Positions 1-8,045 of a DNA stretch of 32,104 nucleotides are shown one piece after another (position 1 is the stretch's first letter; every line of letters starts with the position of its first letter). This stretch comes from Duganella lactea (GTDB lineage Bacteria; Pseudomonadota; Gammaproteobacteria; Burkholderiales; Burkholderiaceae_D). The notes under the pieces are model-generated. The model was given only the letters and a program-made list of their open reading frames with translations. It was not told where the DNA came from and did not search any database. A program made the translations under genes and the position numbers. The DNA lies in assembly GCF_009857505.1 (NCBI RefSeq), contig NZ_WWCP01000049.1:1-32104 (forward strand), given 5' to 3'.

Positions 1-402
1 CCCTTGCCGGCGGCGGCGGCGGCCGGCGCCGACGGCCATGGCGCGGCGGGGCTGGAGCAGTTCGCCGGCATCCGCGCCTATCGGCCCGGCGACCCGCCGC
101 GCCATCTGGCGTGGCGGCAGATCGCCCGCCACGATCCGGCGCTGGGCGGACAACTGGTGAGCAAGCATTTCGAGGGCGGCGCGGTGGCTGGGCTGACGCT
201 GAATTTCGCCGCGCTGCCGGCGTCGATGGCGCTGGAGCACAAGCTGTCGCGTCTGGCACGCTGGGTGCTGGAGGCCGAGCAGCGCGCGCTGCCCTACCGC
301 TTCACGCTGGGGCGGCACGACTACGGTCCGGCGCGCGGCGACGCCCACCGCGCGGCCTGCCTGCAAGCGCTGGCGCTGTTCGGCCACGAGGACGCGGCGT
401 GA
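1..402 (+). CDS. DUF58 domain protein, C-terminal part (5' end outside the window)
   Basis: The frame is open from the first base, so only the last 133 codons are seen. The stretch reading FAGIRAYRPGDPPRHLAWR followed by ARHDPALG is the conserved DUF58 signature (R-x-Y-x-x-GD ... W). Members are usually encoded between a MoxR-type AAA ATPase and a transglutaminase-like membrane protein and probably work with them in the envelope, but their biochemical role is poorly defined. The stop TGA at 400-402 overlaps the GTG start of the next gene, so the two are probably translationally coupled. The upstream MoxR gene would be expected just outside the window. The family call is firm; the function is not. 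Confidence 0.85.
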   Translation, partial: PLPAAAAAGADGHGAAGLEQFAGIRAYRPGDPPRHLAWRQIARHDPALGGQLVSKHFEGGAVAGLTLNFAALPASMALEHKLSRLARWVLEAEQRALPYRFTLGRHDYGPARGDAHRAACLQALALFGHEDAA

Positions 403-2396
403 GCGGCGCTTCGCTGACGCGCGACAAGGCCGACACGCTGCTGTTGCTGCTCGCCGCGCTGATGGTGCTGGCGCCGCATTTGCCGCATCTGCCGGCGTGG
501 ATCAGCGCCCTCGCCTGCGCCGCGCTGCTGTGGCGCGCCGTGCTCACCTGGCGCGGCCGGCGCCTGCCGTCGGCATGGCTGCTGGTGCCGGTCGCGCTGG
601 CGGCCATGGCCGGCGTGCAGCTGTCCTACCGCAGCTTGCTGGGGCGCGACGCCGATGTCGCCATGCTGGTACTGCTGCTGACCTTCAAGCTGCTGGAGAT
701 GCGCGCCCGGCGCGACCTGTTCGTGGTCACCTTCCTTAGCCTGTTCGTGCTGCTGACCAGCTTCCTGTACGCGCAGTCGATACCGGCCGCGCTGTGGGCC
801 GGCGCCGCCGTCGCGGTGCTGCTGACGGCGCAGCAATCGTTCCAGTACACCGGCGCCGTACCGCCGCTGCGCCGGCGCCTGCTGACCACGGCGCGTCTGG
901 CGGCGCTGGCGGCGCCGCTGGCGCTGCTGCTGTTCATCGCCTTCCCGCGCGTCCAGGGGCCGCTGTGGGGCCAGGCCGGCGCGGTGCCCGGCGGCACCAC
1001 CGGCATCAGCGACAGCATGGCGCCGGGCACGCTGGCGCGGCTGGCGCAGTCGGACGAGATCGCCTTCCGCGTGCGTTTCGACGGCGCCGCGCCGGCGCAG
1101 CACCAGCTGTACTGGCGCAGCGTGGTGCTGGGTGACTACGACGGCCACAGCTGGACCCGGGTGCCGCGCAAGCGCGGGCTGGAACGGCTGACGGTGCAGG
1201 TGCGCACGCGCGGCCCGGCGCTGCGCTACGCAACCACGCTGGAGCCGGCCAACACGCGCTGGCTGGCGCTGCTGGAGCTGTCCGGCGCCACGCTGTCGCT
1301 GCCCGGCTATCGGGTGCGCGACAGCGACGAGCTGGAGCAGTTCGCCACCGAGCCGATCACCCGCCGCGTGCGCTTCGCGGCAAGCGCCTGGCCAAGCTAC
1401 ACGCTGCAGGCCGGCGAGCAGCCGCAACATATGACGCGCTGGCTGGCGCTGCCGGACGGCTTCAATCCGCGCACGCTGGCGCTGGCGCGGCAGTTGCGCG
1501 CCGCGCAGCCGGACGCCGACGCGCGCCAGCTCAACCAGACGCTGCTGGCCCGCTTCCGCGCCCAGGACTACCGCTACACGCTGGCGCCGCCACTGGCCGG
1601 GCGCGACGCGGTGGATGACTTCCTGTTCGACAGCCGGGCCGGCTTTTGCGAGCACTACGCCAGCGCCTATGTGGTGCTGATGCGCGCCCTGGGCGTGCCG
1701 GCGCGGGTGGTCACCGGCTACCAGGGCGGCGAGCGCAATCCGCTCGACGGCGTGCTCAGCGTGCGACAGTCGGACGCCCATGCCTGGGCCGAGTTCTGGA
1801 CCGCGCGCGACGGCTGGCAGCGGGTTGATCCGACCGCCGCCGTGGCGCCCGAGCGGGTGCAGCGCGGCCTGGCGCGCGCGCTGCCGCGGCCGGCGCCGTT
1901 CGGACTGGGGCCGCTGATCGCGCTGCAAAACGATCCCGCCTCGTGGCTGGCGCAGCTGCGCTATGGCTACGCCGCGTTGAATAATTCTTGGAATCAATGG
2001 GTCCTGGATTACAATCCCGACAGGCAGCGCAATTTCCTTGGAGAACTAGAAAGCGCCGCCGGCCACTGGCGCGAGGCGTTGGCCGTCGCGCTCGGATGCG
2101 CGCTGTGCGGCGCCCTGCTGTGGCGCCGCTGGCGGCGCGCGCCGGCCGAAGTGCTGGACGGCCTGTACGCGGCGTTTTGCCGCCAGCAGGCGCGCCATGG
2201 CTATGCGCGCGGCGCGGCCGAGGGACCGCGCCGCTATGCGGCGCGCTTGCGGACGATGCCGGCCACACCGCGGAAGCACGCGGCGATGGCGCAGTTTTTA
2301 CAGCTGTACGGTATGCTCAAGTATGCGGCCGTGCCACCCGAATCACGTCCGGCGTCGCTGGCGACGCTGAAAACCCTGTTACCTTTATGCCGATGA
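399..2396 (+). CDS. tgpA: TgpA-like membrane transglutaminase (DUF3488 / transglutaminase core / DUF4129)
   Basis: This 665-residue protein is close in length to Pseudomonas TgpA. The first ~200 residues hold several hydrophobic membrane segments (for example LLLLLAALMVLAP and LFVVTFLSLFVLLTSF). A periplasmic transglutaminase core follows, with a Cys-His-Asp triad visible as C417 (GFCEHYA), H461 (DAHAWAEFW) and D477 (RVDPT). Another membrane segment lies near residues 557-575, followed by a short cytoplasmic DUF4129-like tail. Start: GTG at 399 overlaps the DUF58 stop (GTGA), and no better upstream start exists in this frame. In TgpA the periplasmic transglutaminase domain is required for viability in Pseudomonas aeruginosa; the same role here is inferred. 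The stop TGA overlaps the ATG of the following lytic transglycosylase gene, which fits a shared cell-wall function. Confidence 0.9.
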   Translation: MSGASLTRDKADTLLLLLAALMVLAPHLPHLPAWISALACAALLWRAVLTWRGRRLPSAWLLVPVALAAMAGVQLSYRSLLGRDADVAMLVLLLTFKLLEMRARRDLFVVTFLSLFVLLTSFLYAQSIPAALWAGAAVAVLLTAQQSFQYTGAVPPLRRRLLTTARLAALAAPLALLLFIAFPRVQGPLWGQAGAVPGGTTGISDSMAPGTLARLAQSDEIAFRVRFDGAAPAQHQLYWRSVVLGDYDGHSWTRVPRKRGLERLTVQVRTRGPALRYATTLEPANTRWLALLELSGATLSLPGYRVRDSDELEQFATEPITRRVRFAASAWPSYTLQAGEQPQHMTRWLALPDGFNPRTLALARQLRAAQPDADARQLNQTLLARFRAQDYRYTLAPPLAGRDAVDDFLFDSRAGFCEHYASAYVVLMRALGVPARVVTGYQGGERNPLDGVLSVRQSDAHAWAEFWTARDGWQRVDPTAAVAPERVQRGLARALPRPAPFGLGPLIALQNDPASWLAQLRYGYAALNNSWNQWVLDYNPDRQRNFLGELESAAGHWREALAVALGCALCGALLWRRWRRAPAEVLDGLYAAFCRQQARHGYARGAAEGPRRYAARLRTMPATPRKHAAMAQFLQLYGMLKYAAVPPESRPASLATLKTLLPLCR

Positions 2397-3535
2397 AGAC
2401 TTTAATCACCGCCTTGCTGCTGAGCGCAGCCACCCTCAGCGCCAGCGCCGTCGCGCAGGTCGACCGTTACGGTTACAAACTGCCGCCGAGCATGCAGCAG
2501 AAAAAGAAAAAGCCGGCCGCGGCGAAGAAAAAAGCCGCGCCGGCGGTCGACTACACCGGCGAGTACGTCAACTTCGGCGACTGGCAGGAGGTGCGCGCCT
2601 TCCTTGACGACGTCGCCGCGCGTGACGGCTTCGACCGCGCCGAGCTGAGCACGCTGATCAACCAGGTGCGCTATGTCGACACCGCCGTGCAGTTGGTCAA
2701 GCCGGCGCCGCCGGGCAAGCCGAAGAACTGGCAGGCGTACCGCACGCTGATGATCGATGCGGTGCGCACCGACGCCGGCGTCAAGTTCTGGAACGACAAC
2801 ACCGAGGCGCTGCAACGCGCCGAATCGCTGTACGGCGTGCCGGCCGAGATCATCGTCGCCATCATCGGCGTCGAGACGGTGTACGGCCGCAATACCGGCC
2901 GTTTCCGCGTGCTGGACGCGCTGACCACGCTGGCGTTCTCGTATCCGGAGGCGCCGCAGCGGCGCGAGCGCATGGCGTTCTTCCGCGGCGAGATCGAGGC
3001 CACGCTGCTGTACGCGCGCCAGACCGGCATCGATCCGCTGTCGCTGAAGGGCTCGTTCGCCGGGGCGCTGGGCATGCCGCAGTTCATGCCCAGCAGCGTG
3101 ATGAAATACGCGGTGGACTTCGACGGCGACGGCAAGATCGACCTGCTGAACTCGGCCACCGACGCGATCGGCAGCGTGGCGGCCTTCCTCACCAGCCACG
3201 GCTGGCAGCGCGAACAGACCGGGCCGATCGTGCAGGCGGCCACGGTGTCGCCCAACCGCGCGTGGGCGCCGCTGTTGCAGCAGGGCCTGAAGGCGAGCTA
3301 CCGCCCCGCCGAACTGACCGCGGCCGGCGTCAGCACCGCCACACCGGCGCCGGATCAGCTGTACGGCCTGGTCGATCTGCAGAACGGCGCCGAGCCGTCC
3401 GAGTACTGGCTGGCCAACACCAATTTCTTCGCCATCACGCAGTACAACCGCAGCTATTTCTATGCGATGTCGGTGGTGGAACTAGGCAAGGCGGTGCGGC
3501 TGGCGCGCGGCGGCGCGGTCGCTTCAGGGATGTAA
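2393..3535 (+). CDS. mltB: MltB-type lytic murein transglycosylase
   Basis: This 380-residue secreted enzyme should cleave the MurNAc-GlcNAc bond of peptidoglycan, forming 1,6-anhydromuropeptides. The N-terminus is a signal peptide (MKTLITALLLSAATLSASAVA, likely cut before QVDRYG). It has no lipobox Cys, so a soluble periplasmic form is likely, unlike E. coli MltB, which is a lipoprotein. A Lys/Ala-rich linker follows. The catalytic Glu is E161 in the motif GVETVYGRNTG, and an EF-hand-like loop DFDGDGKIDLL, known to bind calcium in Slt35, lies downstream. Start: ATG 2393 overlaps the upstream stop (ATGA); an in-frame ATG at 2387 is an alternative, and neither has a clear Shine-Dalgarno. It closes the DUF58-tgpA operon and is followed by a hairpin with a T-rich tail. 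Confidence 0.92.
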   Translation: MKTLITALLLSAATLSASAVAQVDRYGYKLPPSMQQKKKKPAAAKKKAAPAVDYTGEYVNFGDWQEVRAFLDDVAARDGFDRAELSTLINQVRYVDTAVQLVKPAPPGKPKNWQAYRTLMIDAVRTDAGVKFWNDNTEALQRAESLYGVPAEIIVAIIGVETVYGRNTGRFRVLDALTTLAFSYPEAPQRRERMAFFRGEIEATLLYARQTGIDPLSLKGSFAGALGMPQFMPSSVMKYAVDFDGDGKIDLLNSATDAIGSVAAFLTSHGWQREQTGPIVQAATVSPNRAWAPLLQQGLKASYRPAELTAAGVSTATPAPDQLYGLVDLQNGAEPSEYWLANTNFFAITQYNRSYFYAMSVVELGKAVRLARGGAVASGM

Positions 3536-3556
3536 GCAAGCGTAAAACGGCTTGTC

Positions 3557-3585
3557 GCGTGGCACGCGCCACGCTATTGTTTTAT
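3557..3585 (+). terminator. Likely rho-independent terminator after mltB
   Basis: A perfect 7-bp stem (GCGTGGC / GCCACGC, 3557-3563 and 3568-3574) with a 4-nt loop is followed by the T-rich stretch TATTGTTTTATT, 22 bp past the mltB stop. The T run is interrupted, so termination may be incomplete. Confidence 0.7.
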
Positions 3586-3965
3586 TGACACTTGGCAACA
3601 TCCATCCAGACCACGGCGAAATTAATGCTGATGAGCATGAAATAAGCTGCTAAACAACAACGATTGTTATACAATTAACTTTAATTCATAATTAAAAGTG
3701 TGCGTCGCAGATTAACATAGAAGTCAGTGTATAATTCTCACACATTGTTGCAGTTAGACAACAATACCACGCGGGAATACGCACTTTTCATATTGCTGCT
3801 GAGTATTAGATTGCACCGTGTTGTACAATTGAGTATATATTATATAACTTGTTATCCTGAAATCCGCGTCCGCGTGCGTCTGCTCCTGGTAAGGATGGGA
3901 CATTAACGGCAGCAAAGATCGAGTGTTGTACTTTGCAGGACAACTTTACTGAAGGAAAAGACGAC
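3586..3965 (+). promoter_or_regulatory. AT-rich leader/promoter region of the HTH gene with TTGT/ACAA palindromes
   Basis: This ~380-bp gap is strikingly AT-rich against the GC-rich surroundings. It holds three related palindromes: ATTGT-TAT-ACAAT at 3663-3675, ATTGTTG-N8-CAACAAT at 3744-3765, and TTGTACAA at 3821-3828. A TATAAT hexamer at 3730-3735 lies just before the second palindrome but has no good -35. A second possible pair is TTGCAC (3811-3816), 17 bp, TATATA (3834-3839). The next gene encodes a predicted DNA-binding protein, so these could be its own operators; that is inference. No coding sequence was found here on either strand. Confidence 0.5.
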
Positions 3966-4322
3966 ATGACAAACCAAGTCGGCATAGACATGAACAACGA
4001 TGCGGATGGCGATGATCTGCTGCAATACAATCCCAACCGCCTGCTCGATACCCTGATCGAGAACCTGCGCCTGAAAAACGACGCGGCGCTGTCGCGCGCG
4101 CTGGAAGTGGCGCCACCGGTGATCAGCAAGATCCGTCACCACCGGCTGCCGGTCGGCGCCTCGCTGCTGATCCGCATGCACGAGGTGTCGGACCTGAGCA
4201 TCCGCGACCTGCGTTACCTGATGGGCGATCGCCGCAACAAGTTCCGCATCAGCGACAAGCAGTTCAAGCCGAAGGAAGGCGAAACCCCGAACGGCGGCAG
4301 CACCAACAACAACCAGGGCTGA
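3966..4322 (+). CDS. Small helix-turn-helix (Cro/CI-like) putative regulator
   Basis: A 118-residue protein. Residues ~38-60 (NDAALSRALEVAPPVISKIR) read as a helix-turn-helix of the lambda-repressor class, with the A-L-S-R-A-L ... P-x-V-I-S-K-I-R pattern seen where such proteins dock on DNA. The following ~30 residues probably complete the helical bundle. The C-terminus is hydrophilic and Asn/Gly-rich, with no effector or protease domain, so it is a stand-alone DNA-binding module. Start: ATG 3966 is preceded by GAAGGAAAAG, an acceptable ribosome site; an ATG-less extension to 3933 is less likely. It stands alone between mltB and convergent cysM, behind a long AT-rich leader with repeated palindromes. 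The target genes are unknown and no named family was recognised beyond the HTH fold. Confidence 0.75.
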   Translation: MTNQVGIDMNNDADGDDLLQYNPNRLLDTLIENLRLKNDAALSRALEVAPPVISKIRHHRLPVGASLLIRMHEVSDLSIRDLRYLMGDRRNKFRISDKQFKPKEGETPNGGSTNNNQG

Positions 4323-4341
4323 TCGCCCCGGTTGCCGGCGG

Positions 4342-4373
4342 CGCCCTCGTCCCTCTTGCAGGGGCCGAGGGCG
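4342..4373. terminator. Hairpin between convergent HTH gene and cysM
   Basis: Inverted repeat CGCCCTCG / CGAGGGCG (4342-4349 and 4366-4373) with an inner CCCT / AGGG pairing, in the 60-bp gap between two convergent genes. It lacks a T tract on either side, so it is a possible bidirectional transcript end rather than a textbook terminator. Confidence 0.45.
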
Positions 4374-4382
4374 TTGTCGCTT

Positions 4383-5285
4383 TCAGGCCGGGAACACCCC
4401 GGTCGACAGATAGCGGTCGCCGCGGTCGCAGACGATGAACACGATCGTGGCGTTCTCCACCGTCTGCGAGATGCGCAGCGCGATTTCGCAGGCGCCGGCG
4501 GCCGAGATGCCGCAGAAGATCCCCTCCTCGGCGGCCATGCGGCGCGCCATGCGTTCGGCCGCCGCCTGCGACACCGACTCCACCCGGTCGACCCGCGCGC
4601 GGTCGTAAATCTTCGGCAGGTAGGCTTCCGGCCATTTGCGGATGCCGGGGATCGACGAGCCCTCCTCCGGCTCGGCGCCGATGATCTGGATCGCCGGATT
4701 CTGTTCCTTCAGGTAGCGCGAGGTGCCCATGATGGTGCCGGTGGTGCCCATGGCGCTGACGAAGTGGGTGACGCCGCCGTCGGTGTCGCGCCAGATTTCC
4801 GGGCCGGTCGACTCGTAGTGGGCGCGGGCGTTGTCCTGGTTGCCGAACTGGTCGAGGATGATGCCCTTGCCGTCCTTCTGCAACTGCTCGGCCATGTCGC
4901 GCGCGTATTCCATGCCGCCGGTTTTCGGCGTCAGCATGATCTGCGCGCCGTAGGCGGCCATGCTCTGGCGGCGCTCGATGCTCAGGTTCTCCGGCATCAG
5001 CAACAGCATCTTGTAGCCGCGGATGGCGGCCGCCATCGCCAGCGCGATGCCGGTGTTGCCGCTGGTGGCCTCGATCAGCGTGTCGCCGGGGCGGATGTCG
5101 CCGCGCTCCTCGGCCCGGCGCAGCATCGACATCGCCGCCCGGTCCTTGACCGAGCCGGCCGGGTTGTTGCCTTCGAGCTTGCCGAGAATGATGTTGTTGC
5201 GGGCGGCGGCGTCCGCGCCGGGCAGGCGCGTCAGCTGCACCAGGGGCGTGTTGCCGATCGTGTCTTGCAGAGTCTTGTAGGCCAT
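4383..5285 (-). CDS. cysM: Cysteine synthase B (O-acetylserine sulfhydrylase)
   Basis: This PLP enzyme makes cysteine from O-acetylserine and sulfide, and CysM-type enzymes also accept thiosulfate. At 300 residues it is close to E. coli CysM. The N-terminal TIGNTPLVQL is typical, the PLP lysine is K47 in NNPAGSVKDRA, and the substrate loop EATSGNTGIALA and phosphate-binding GTTGTIMG are present. The C-terminus lacks a CysE-binding extension of CysK type. Start: ATG at 5285 gives MAYKTLQDTIG, the usual CysM N-terminus. An in-frame ATG at 5318 would add 11 residues without homology; neither start has a clear ribosome site. It is transcribed towards the HTH gene and away from the flavoprotein gene at 5410. 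Confidence 0.95.
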   Translation of the reverse strand: MAYKTLQDTIGNTPLVQLTRLPGADAAARNNIILGKLEGNNPAGSVKDRAAMSMLRRAEERGDIRPGDTLIEATSGNTGIALAMAAAIRGYKMLLLMPENLSIERRQSMAAYGAQIMLTPKTGGMEYARDMAEQLQKDGKGIILDQFGNQDNARAHYESTGPEIWRDTDGGVTHFVSAMGTTGTIMGTSRYLKEQNPAIQIIGAEPEEGSSIPGIRKWPEAYLPKIYDRARVDRVESVSQAAAERMARRMAAEEGIFCGISAAGACEIALRISQTVENATIVFIVCDRGDRYLSTGVFPA

Positions 5286-5409
5286 CGTGTTCGTGTTGGA
5301 GTTCGCCAAAACGTCCATTTTAGCCGAGTTGCGGCAATGCGGCCCACGGCGCCCCCGGCATGCGATAGACTGCACCATTCGTGCAACCCGCGTCTATTCC
5401 GGAACCGCC

Positions 5410-7176
5410 ATGACCACCTCCTCCGCAGAACTGCTCCCCGACGACATCCCGGACGACCCGGCGCCGTCCGCCACGCTCGACCTGGAACAGCGTCACCACC
5501 AGATTTTCCCCACGCTGAGCGCCGCCGACATCCGCCGCATGCAACGCTTCGGCCATGTGCAACACTTCGACGACGGCCAGATGATTTTCGAGGCCGGCAA
5601 GACCAGCTTCGGCCTGATGCTGGTGCTCAAGGGCGGCATCGACGTCAGCCGCTACGACGGCCTCGGCAACACCGCCTACGTGACCACCCACCAGCCCGGC
5701 CAGTTCAGCGGCGAGGTGGCGCAGTTGTCGGGCCGGCCGGCGCTGGGCAACGGCCGCGCCAGGGGCGAGGTCGAAGTGCTGGTGGTGCCGTCGGAGGCGC
5801 TGCGCCAGCTGCTGGTCGCGCACGCCGAGCTGGGCGAGCGCATCGTGCGCGCGCTGATCCTGCGCCGCGTCGGCCTGATCGAACAGGCGTCGAGCGGGCC
5901 GGTGATCGTCGGCCCGCGCGGCCATGGGCGCATCCACGCGCTGCAAACGTTTTTGCAGGCCAACGGCCACCCGCACATCGTGCTCGACCCCGAGCACGAC
6001 CAGCAGGCGGCCGGCCTGATGGCGCGTTACCAGCCCGCGCCGGACGAGCTGCCGCTGGTGGTGTGCCCGGACGGCGAGGTCAGGAAGAATCCGAGCGTGG
6101 TCGACATCGGCCGCTGTCTCGGCATGCTGCCTGCGCTCGACAGCGACAAGGTGTGGGACGTGATCGTGGTCGGCGCCGGCCCGGCCGGCCTGGCGACGGC
6201 GGTGTACGCCGCCTCGGAAGGGCTGTCGGTGCTGGCGCTGGAAACCCGCGCCTACGGCGGCCAGGCCGGCGCCAGCGCGCGCATCGAGAACTACCTCGGC
6301 TTCCCGACCGGCGTGTCGGGCCGTGCGCTGGCCGGCCGCGCTTACGTGCAGGCGCAAAAGTTCGGCGTCGAGATCGCCATTCCGGCGCCGGCCGGGCGAC
6401 TGATCTGCGACACCTATCCGCTGCAGGTGGAACTGTGCGGCAGCCTGCAGCGGCTGCGCGCCAAAACCGTGGTGCTGTCATGCGGCGCGCGCTATCGCCG
6501 GCCGTCGCTGGCCAACCTGAAGCAGTTCGAGGGCAAGGGCGTGTACTACTGGGCGTCGCCGGTGGAGGCCAAGCTGTGCAAGACGGAAGAGATTATCCTG
6601 GTCGGCGGCGGCAATTCGGCGGGCCAGGCGGCGGTGTTTTTGTCGGGCTATGCGCGCAAGGTGCATATGCTGATCCGCAAGGACAGCCTGGCGTCCACCA
6701 TGTCGAGCTACCTGATCGAGCGTATCCAGGCCACGCCGAATATCGAGCTGCACACCTGCGCCGAGATCGTCGCGCTGGAGGGCGATGACGATGGCCTGAA
6801 ACAGGTGCGGGTGCGCGATGTGCGCGCCGGCGAGGAGCGCGATTACGATGTGTGCCGGGTGTTCCTGTTCATCGGCGCCGAACCCAACACCAGTTGGCTC
6901 AGTGATTGCGGCGTGGATGTCGACGGCAATGGCTTCATCCGCACCGGCTTCGACGTCCTCAAGGCGCAGTGCAAGGCCAATTTCGCCAACGGCGTCTATC
7001 CGCGCGATTTGCCGTCGCGCGCGGCGCTGGAGACCAGCGTGCCGGGCGTGTTCGCCATCGGCGACGTGCGCGCCAGCTCGACCAAGCGCGTCGCCGCCGC
7101 CGTGGGCGAAGGCGCGGCGGTGGTGTCGCAGATCCACCAGTTCCTGGCCAACCTGCCACCGGATACGCCGCGCTGA
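5410..7176 (+). CDS. Cyclic-nucleotide-binding domain fused to a thioredoxin-reductase-like FAD oxidoreductase lacking the redox CxxC
   Basis: A 588-residue fusion. Residues ~30-155 look like a cNMP-binding beta-barrel (VQHFDDGQMIFEAGK ... QPGQFSGEVAQLSG). A linker of ~90 residues follows. Residues ~250-580 form a thioredoxin-reductase-like two-domain flavoprotein, with the FAD motif VVGAGPAGL (glycines from 255), the NAD(P) motif VGGGNSAGQAAVF (from ~399) and the FAD-closing GVFAIGDVR. In true TrxB the second domain carries C-A-T-C; here the equivalent position reads W381-A-S-P384, so it cannot reduce thioredoxin by the classical dithiol route. The N-terminal barrel may sense a nucleotide or another ligand and gate the reductase (inference). 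Start: ATG 5410 is the first ATG after the divergent cysM start. The architecture is known in proteobacteria and actinobacteria; the substrate is unknown. Confidence 0.88.
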   Translation: MTTSSAELLPDDIPDDPAPSATLDLEQRHHQIFPTLSAADIRRMQRFGHVQHFDDGQMIFEAGKTSFGLMLVLKGGIDVSRYDGLGNTAYVTTHQPGQFSGEVAQLSGRPALGNGRARGEVEVLVVPSEALRQLLVAHAELGERIVRALILRRVGLIEQASSGPVIVGPRGHGRIHALQTFLQANGHPHIVLDPEHDQQAAGLMARYQPAPDELPLVVCPDGEVRKNPSVVDIGRCLGMLPALDSDKVWDVIVVGAGPAGLATAVYAASEGLSVLALETRAYGGQAGASARIENYLGFPTGVSGRALAGRAYVQAQKFGVEIAIPAPAGRLICDTYPLQVELCGSLQRLRAKTVVLSCGARYRRPSLANLKQFEGKGVYYWASPVEAKLCKTEEIILVGGGNSAGQAAVFLSGYARKVHMLIRKDSLASTMSSYLIERIQATPNIELHTCAEIVALEGDDDGLKQVRVRDVRAGEERDYDVCRVFLFIGAEPNTSWLSDCGVDVDGNGFIRTGFDVLKAQCKANFANGVYPRDLPSRAALETSVPGVFAIGDVRASSTKRVAAAVGEGAAVVSQIHQFLANLPPDTPR

Positions 7177-7241
7177 TCTTCCCCTGGCGGCGTGCCGAGG
7201 ATATGGGTATGGGTTGGCTGGTACGGAACGTTGCGGGAAAC

Positions 7242-7338
7242 TGTCTCTTTTGGCTTTCTCTTTTTGTCTCTTTTTCTCTCTTTTGAACTCCTGCCGCGCC
7301 ACGCGGTCTAAGAGACAGAAAGAGACAAAAAGCGAACG
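7242..7338. repeat. Long pyrimidine/purine inverted repeat in the leader of the 7358 gene
   Basis: The top strand is pyrimidine-rich from ~7242 to 7284 and purine-rich from ~7310 to 7338. An exact 14-bp inverted pair (CTTTTTGTCTCTTT at 7260-7273, its complement at 7319-7332) extends with mismatches on both sides, and CTGTCTCTT at 7241-7249 also matches AAGAGACAG at 7310-7318. The loop contains a smaller GC hairpin (CCGC-N5-GCGG). A transcript through here could form a long hairpin ending just before the ribosome site at 7344-7349. It may terminate the upstream transcript, control the downstream gene, or be a dispersed repeat; the window does not decide. Confidence 0.6.
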
Positions 7339-7357
7339 AAAAAAAGGAGAAAAGAGA

Positions 7358-7962
7358 ATGAATCCCGCACGCGTCGCGCACATACCCCCCCACCTATACT
7401 CCCGGACATCGTTTATGACGAGCTGCGCGTTTATCTGCGCGCGAGCGGCAGCACGTTGTCACCCGGCGAGGCGCTAATCAAGGCGGTGCAGGCCTGGATC
7501 GCCAAGGGCCGCGCCGACGCCATCCCGGCGCGCGGCTACCAGTGGAAACAGCTATTTCTCCCTGAAGGCACACGCGTGCGCTTGCGCGTCATCACAACCT
7601 GGCACGTCGCCACCATCGTCGGCGACGCGCTAATCTACGAAGGACAAGCCGTCTCGCCGCATCAGATGGCCAAGCAAGCCGTCGGCGACGGCCGCAACGC
7701 CTGGCGCGAAATCTGGGTGCTGCTACCGGGCCACAGAAACTGGACCAATGCCGCGCTGATGCGCGCGCAACTGCTCAAGCAAGCCGCGAAGGTGCCGCCC
7801 ACGCCAGCTGAGGCAATGGGCGTCGCCGCCAAAGCCATGAGCGAGGCGCTGAGTACCGCCCTGACCTTGGTCGCTCACGCCAACCAGCAAGCCCAGAACA
7901 CGCTGGAGCGCCGCCTGCCCAAATACCGTCGCGCGTGGGATACGTTGGAAGACGTCGATTAA
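7358..7962 (+). pseudogene. Hypothetical protein gene with apparent -1 frameshift at a C7 run
   Basis: ATG 7358 has an excellent ribosome site (AAGGAG at 7344-7349, 8-bp spacing) but its frame closes at 7477 in unconvincing sequence. The frame that runs on to 7962 is convincingly coding from about 7393 (PILPDIVYDELRVYLRASG, then SPGEALIKAVQAWIA), yet it has no ATG or GTG of its own; its first usual start is a TTG at 7456, which would remove that stretch. Adding one C to the seven-C run at 7385-7391 joins the two into one ~201-residue protein. The product shows GYQWKQLFLPEGTRVR and NAWREIWVLLPG, and a C-terminal Ala-rich helical stretch. No function or named family was recognised. Sequencing error, true pseudogene and phase-variable C tract are all possible. 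Downstream neighbour is convergent. Confidence 0.7.
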
Positions 7963-8045
7963 AGATAGCATTTCACTCGCCAGCTGCTAAGCATTTGATT
8001 GCAAGCGGTTTTTCCGGACACTTTAAAGATGGCGCGAGAGGGCGC

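Noticed and set aside
321..1997. Long minus-strand open frame opposite tgpA
   Set aside because: Arg/Gln/His-rich low-complexity product without recognisable motifs, fully explained by high GC opposite a clear gene.
3585..3613. Perfect TTGACA as the -35 of a promoter
   Set aside because: No -10-like hexamer at 16-18 bp downstream.
7358..7477. Short ORF from ATG 7358 as an independent 39-residue gene
   Set aside because: Good ribosome site, but the product is compositionally odd after the C run, and the adjacent frame is much more convincing; better explained as the 5' end of the frameshifted gene.
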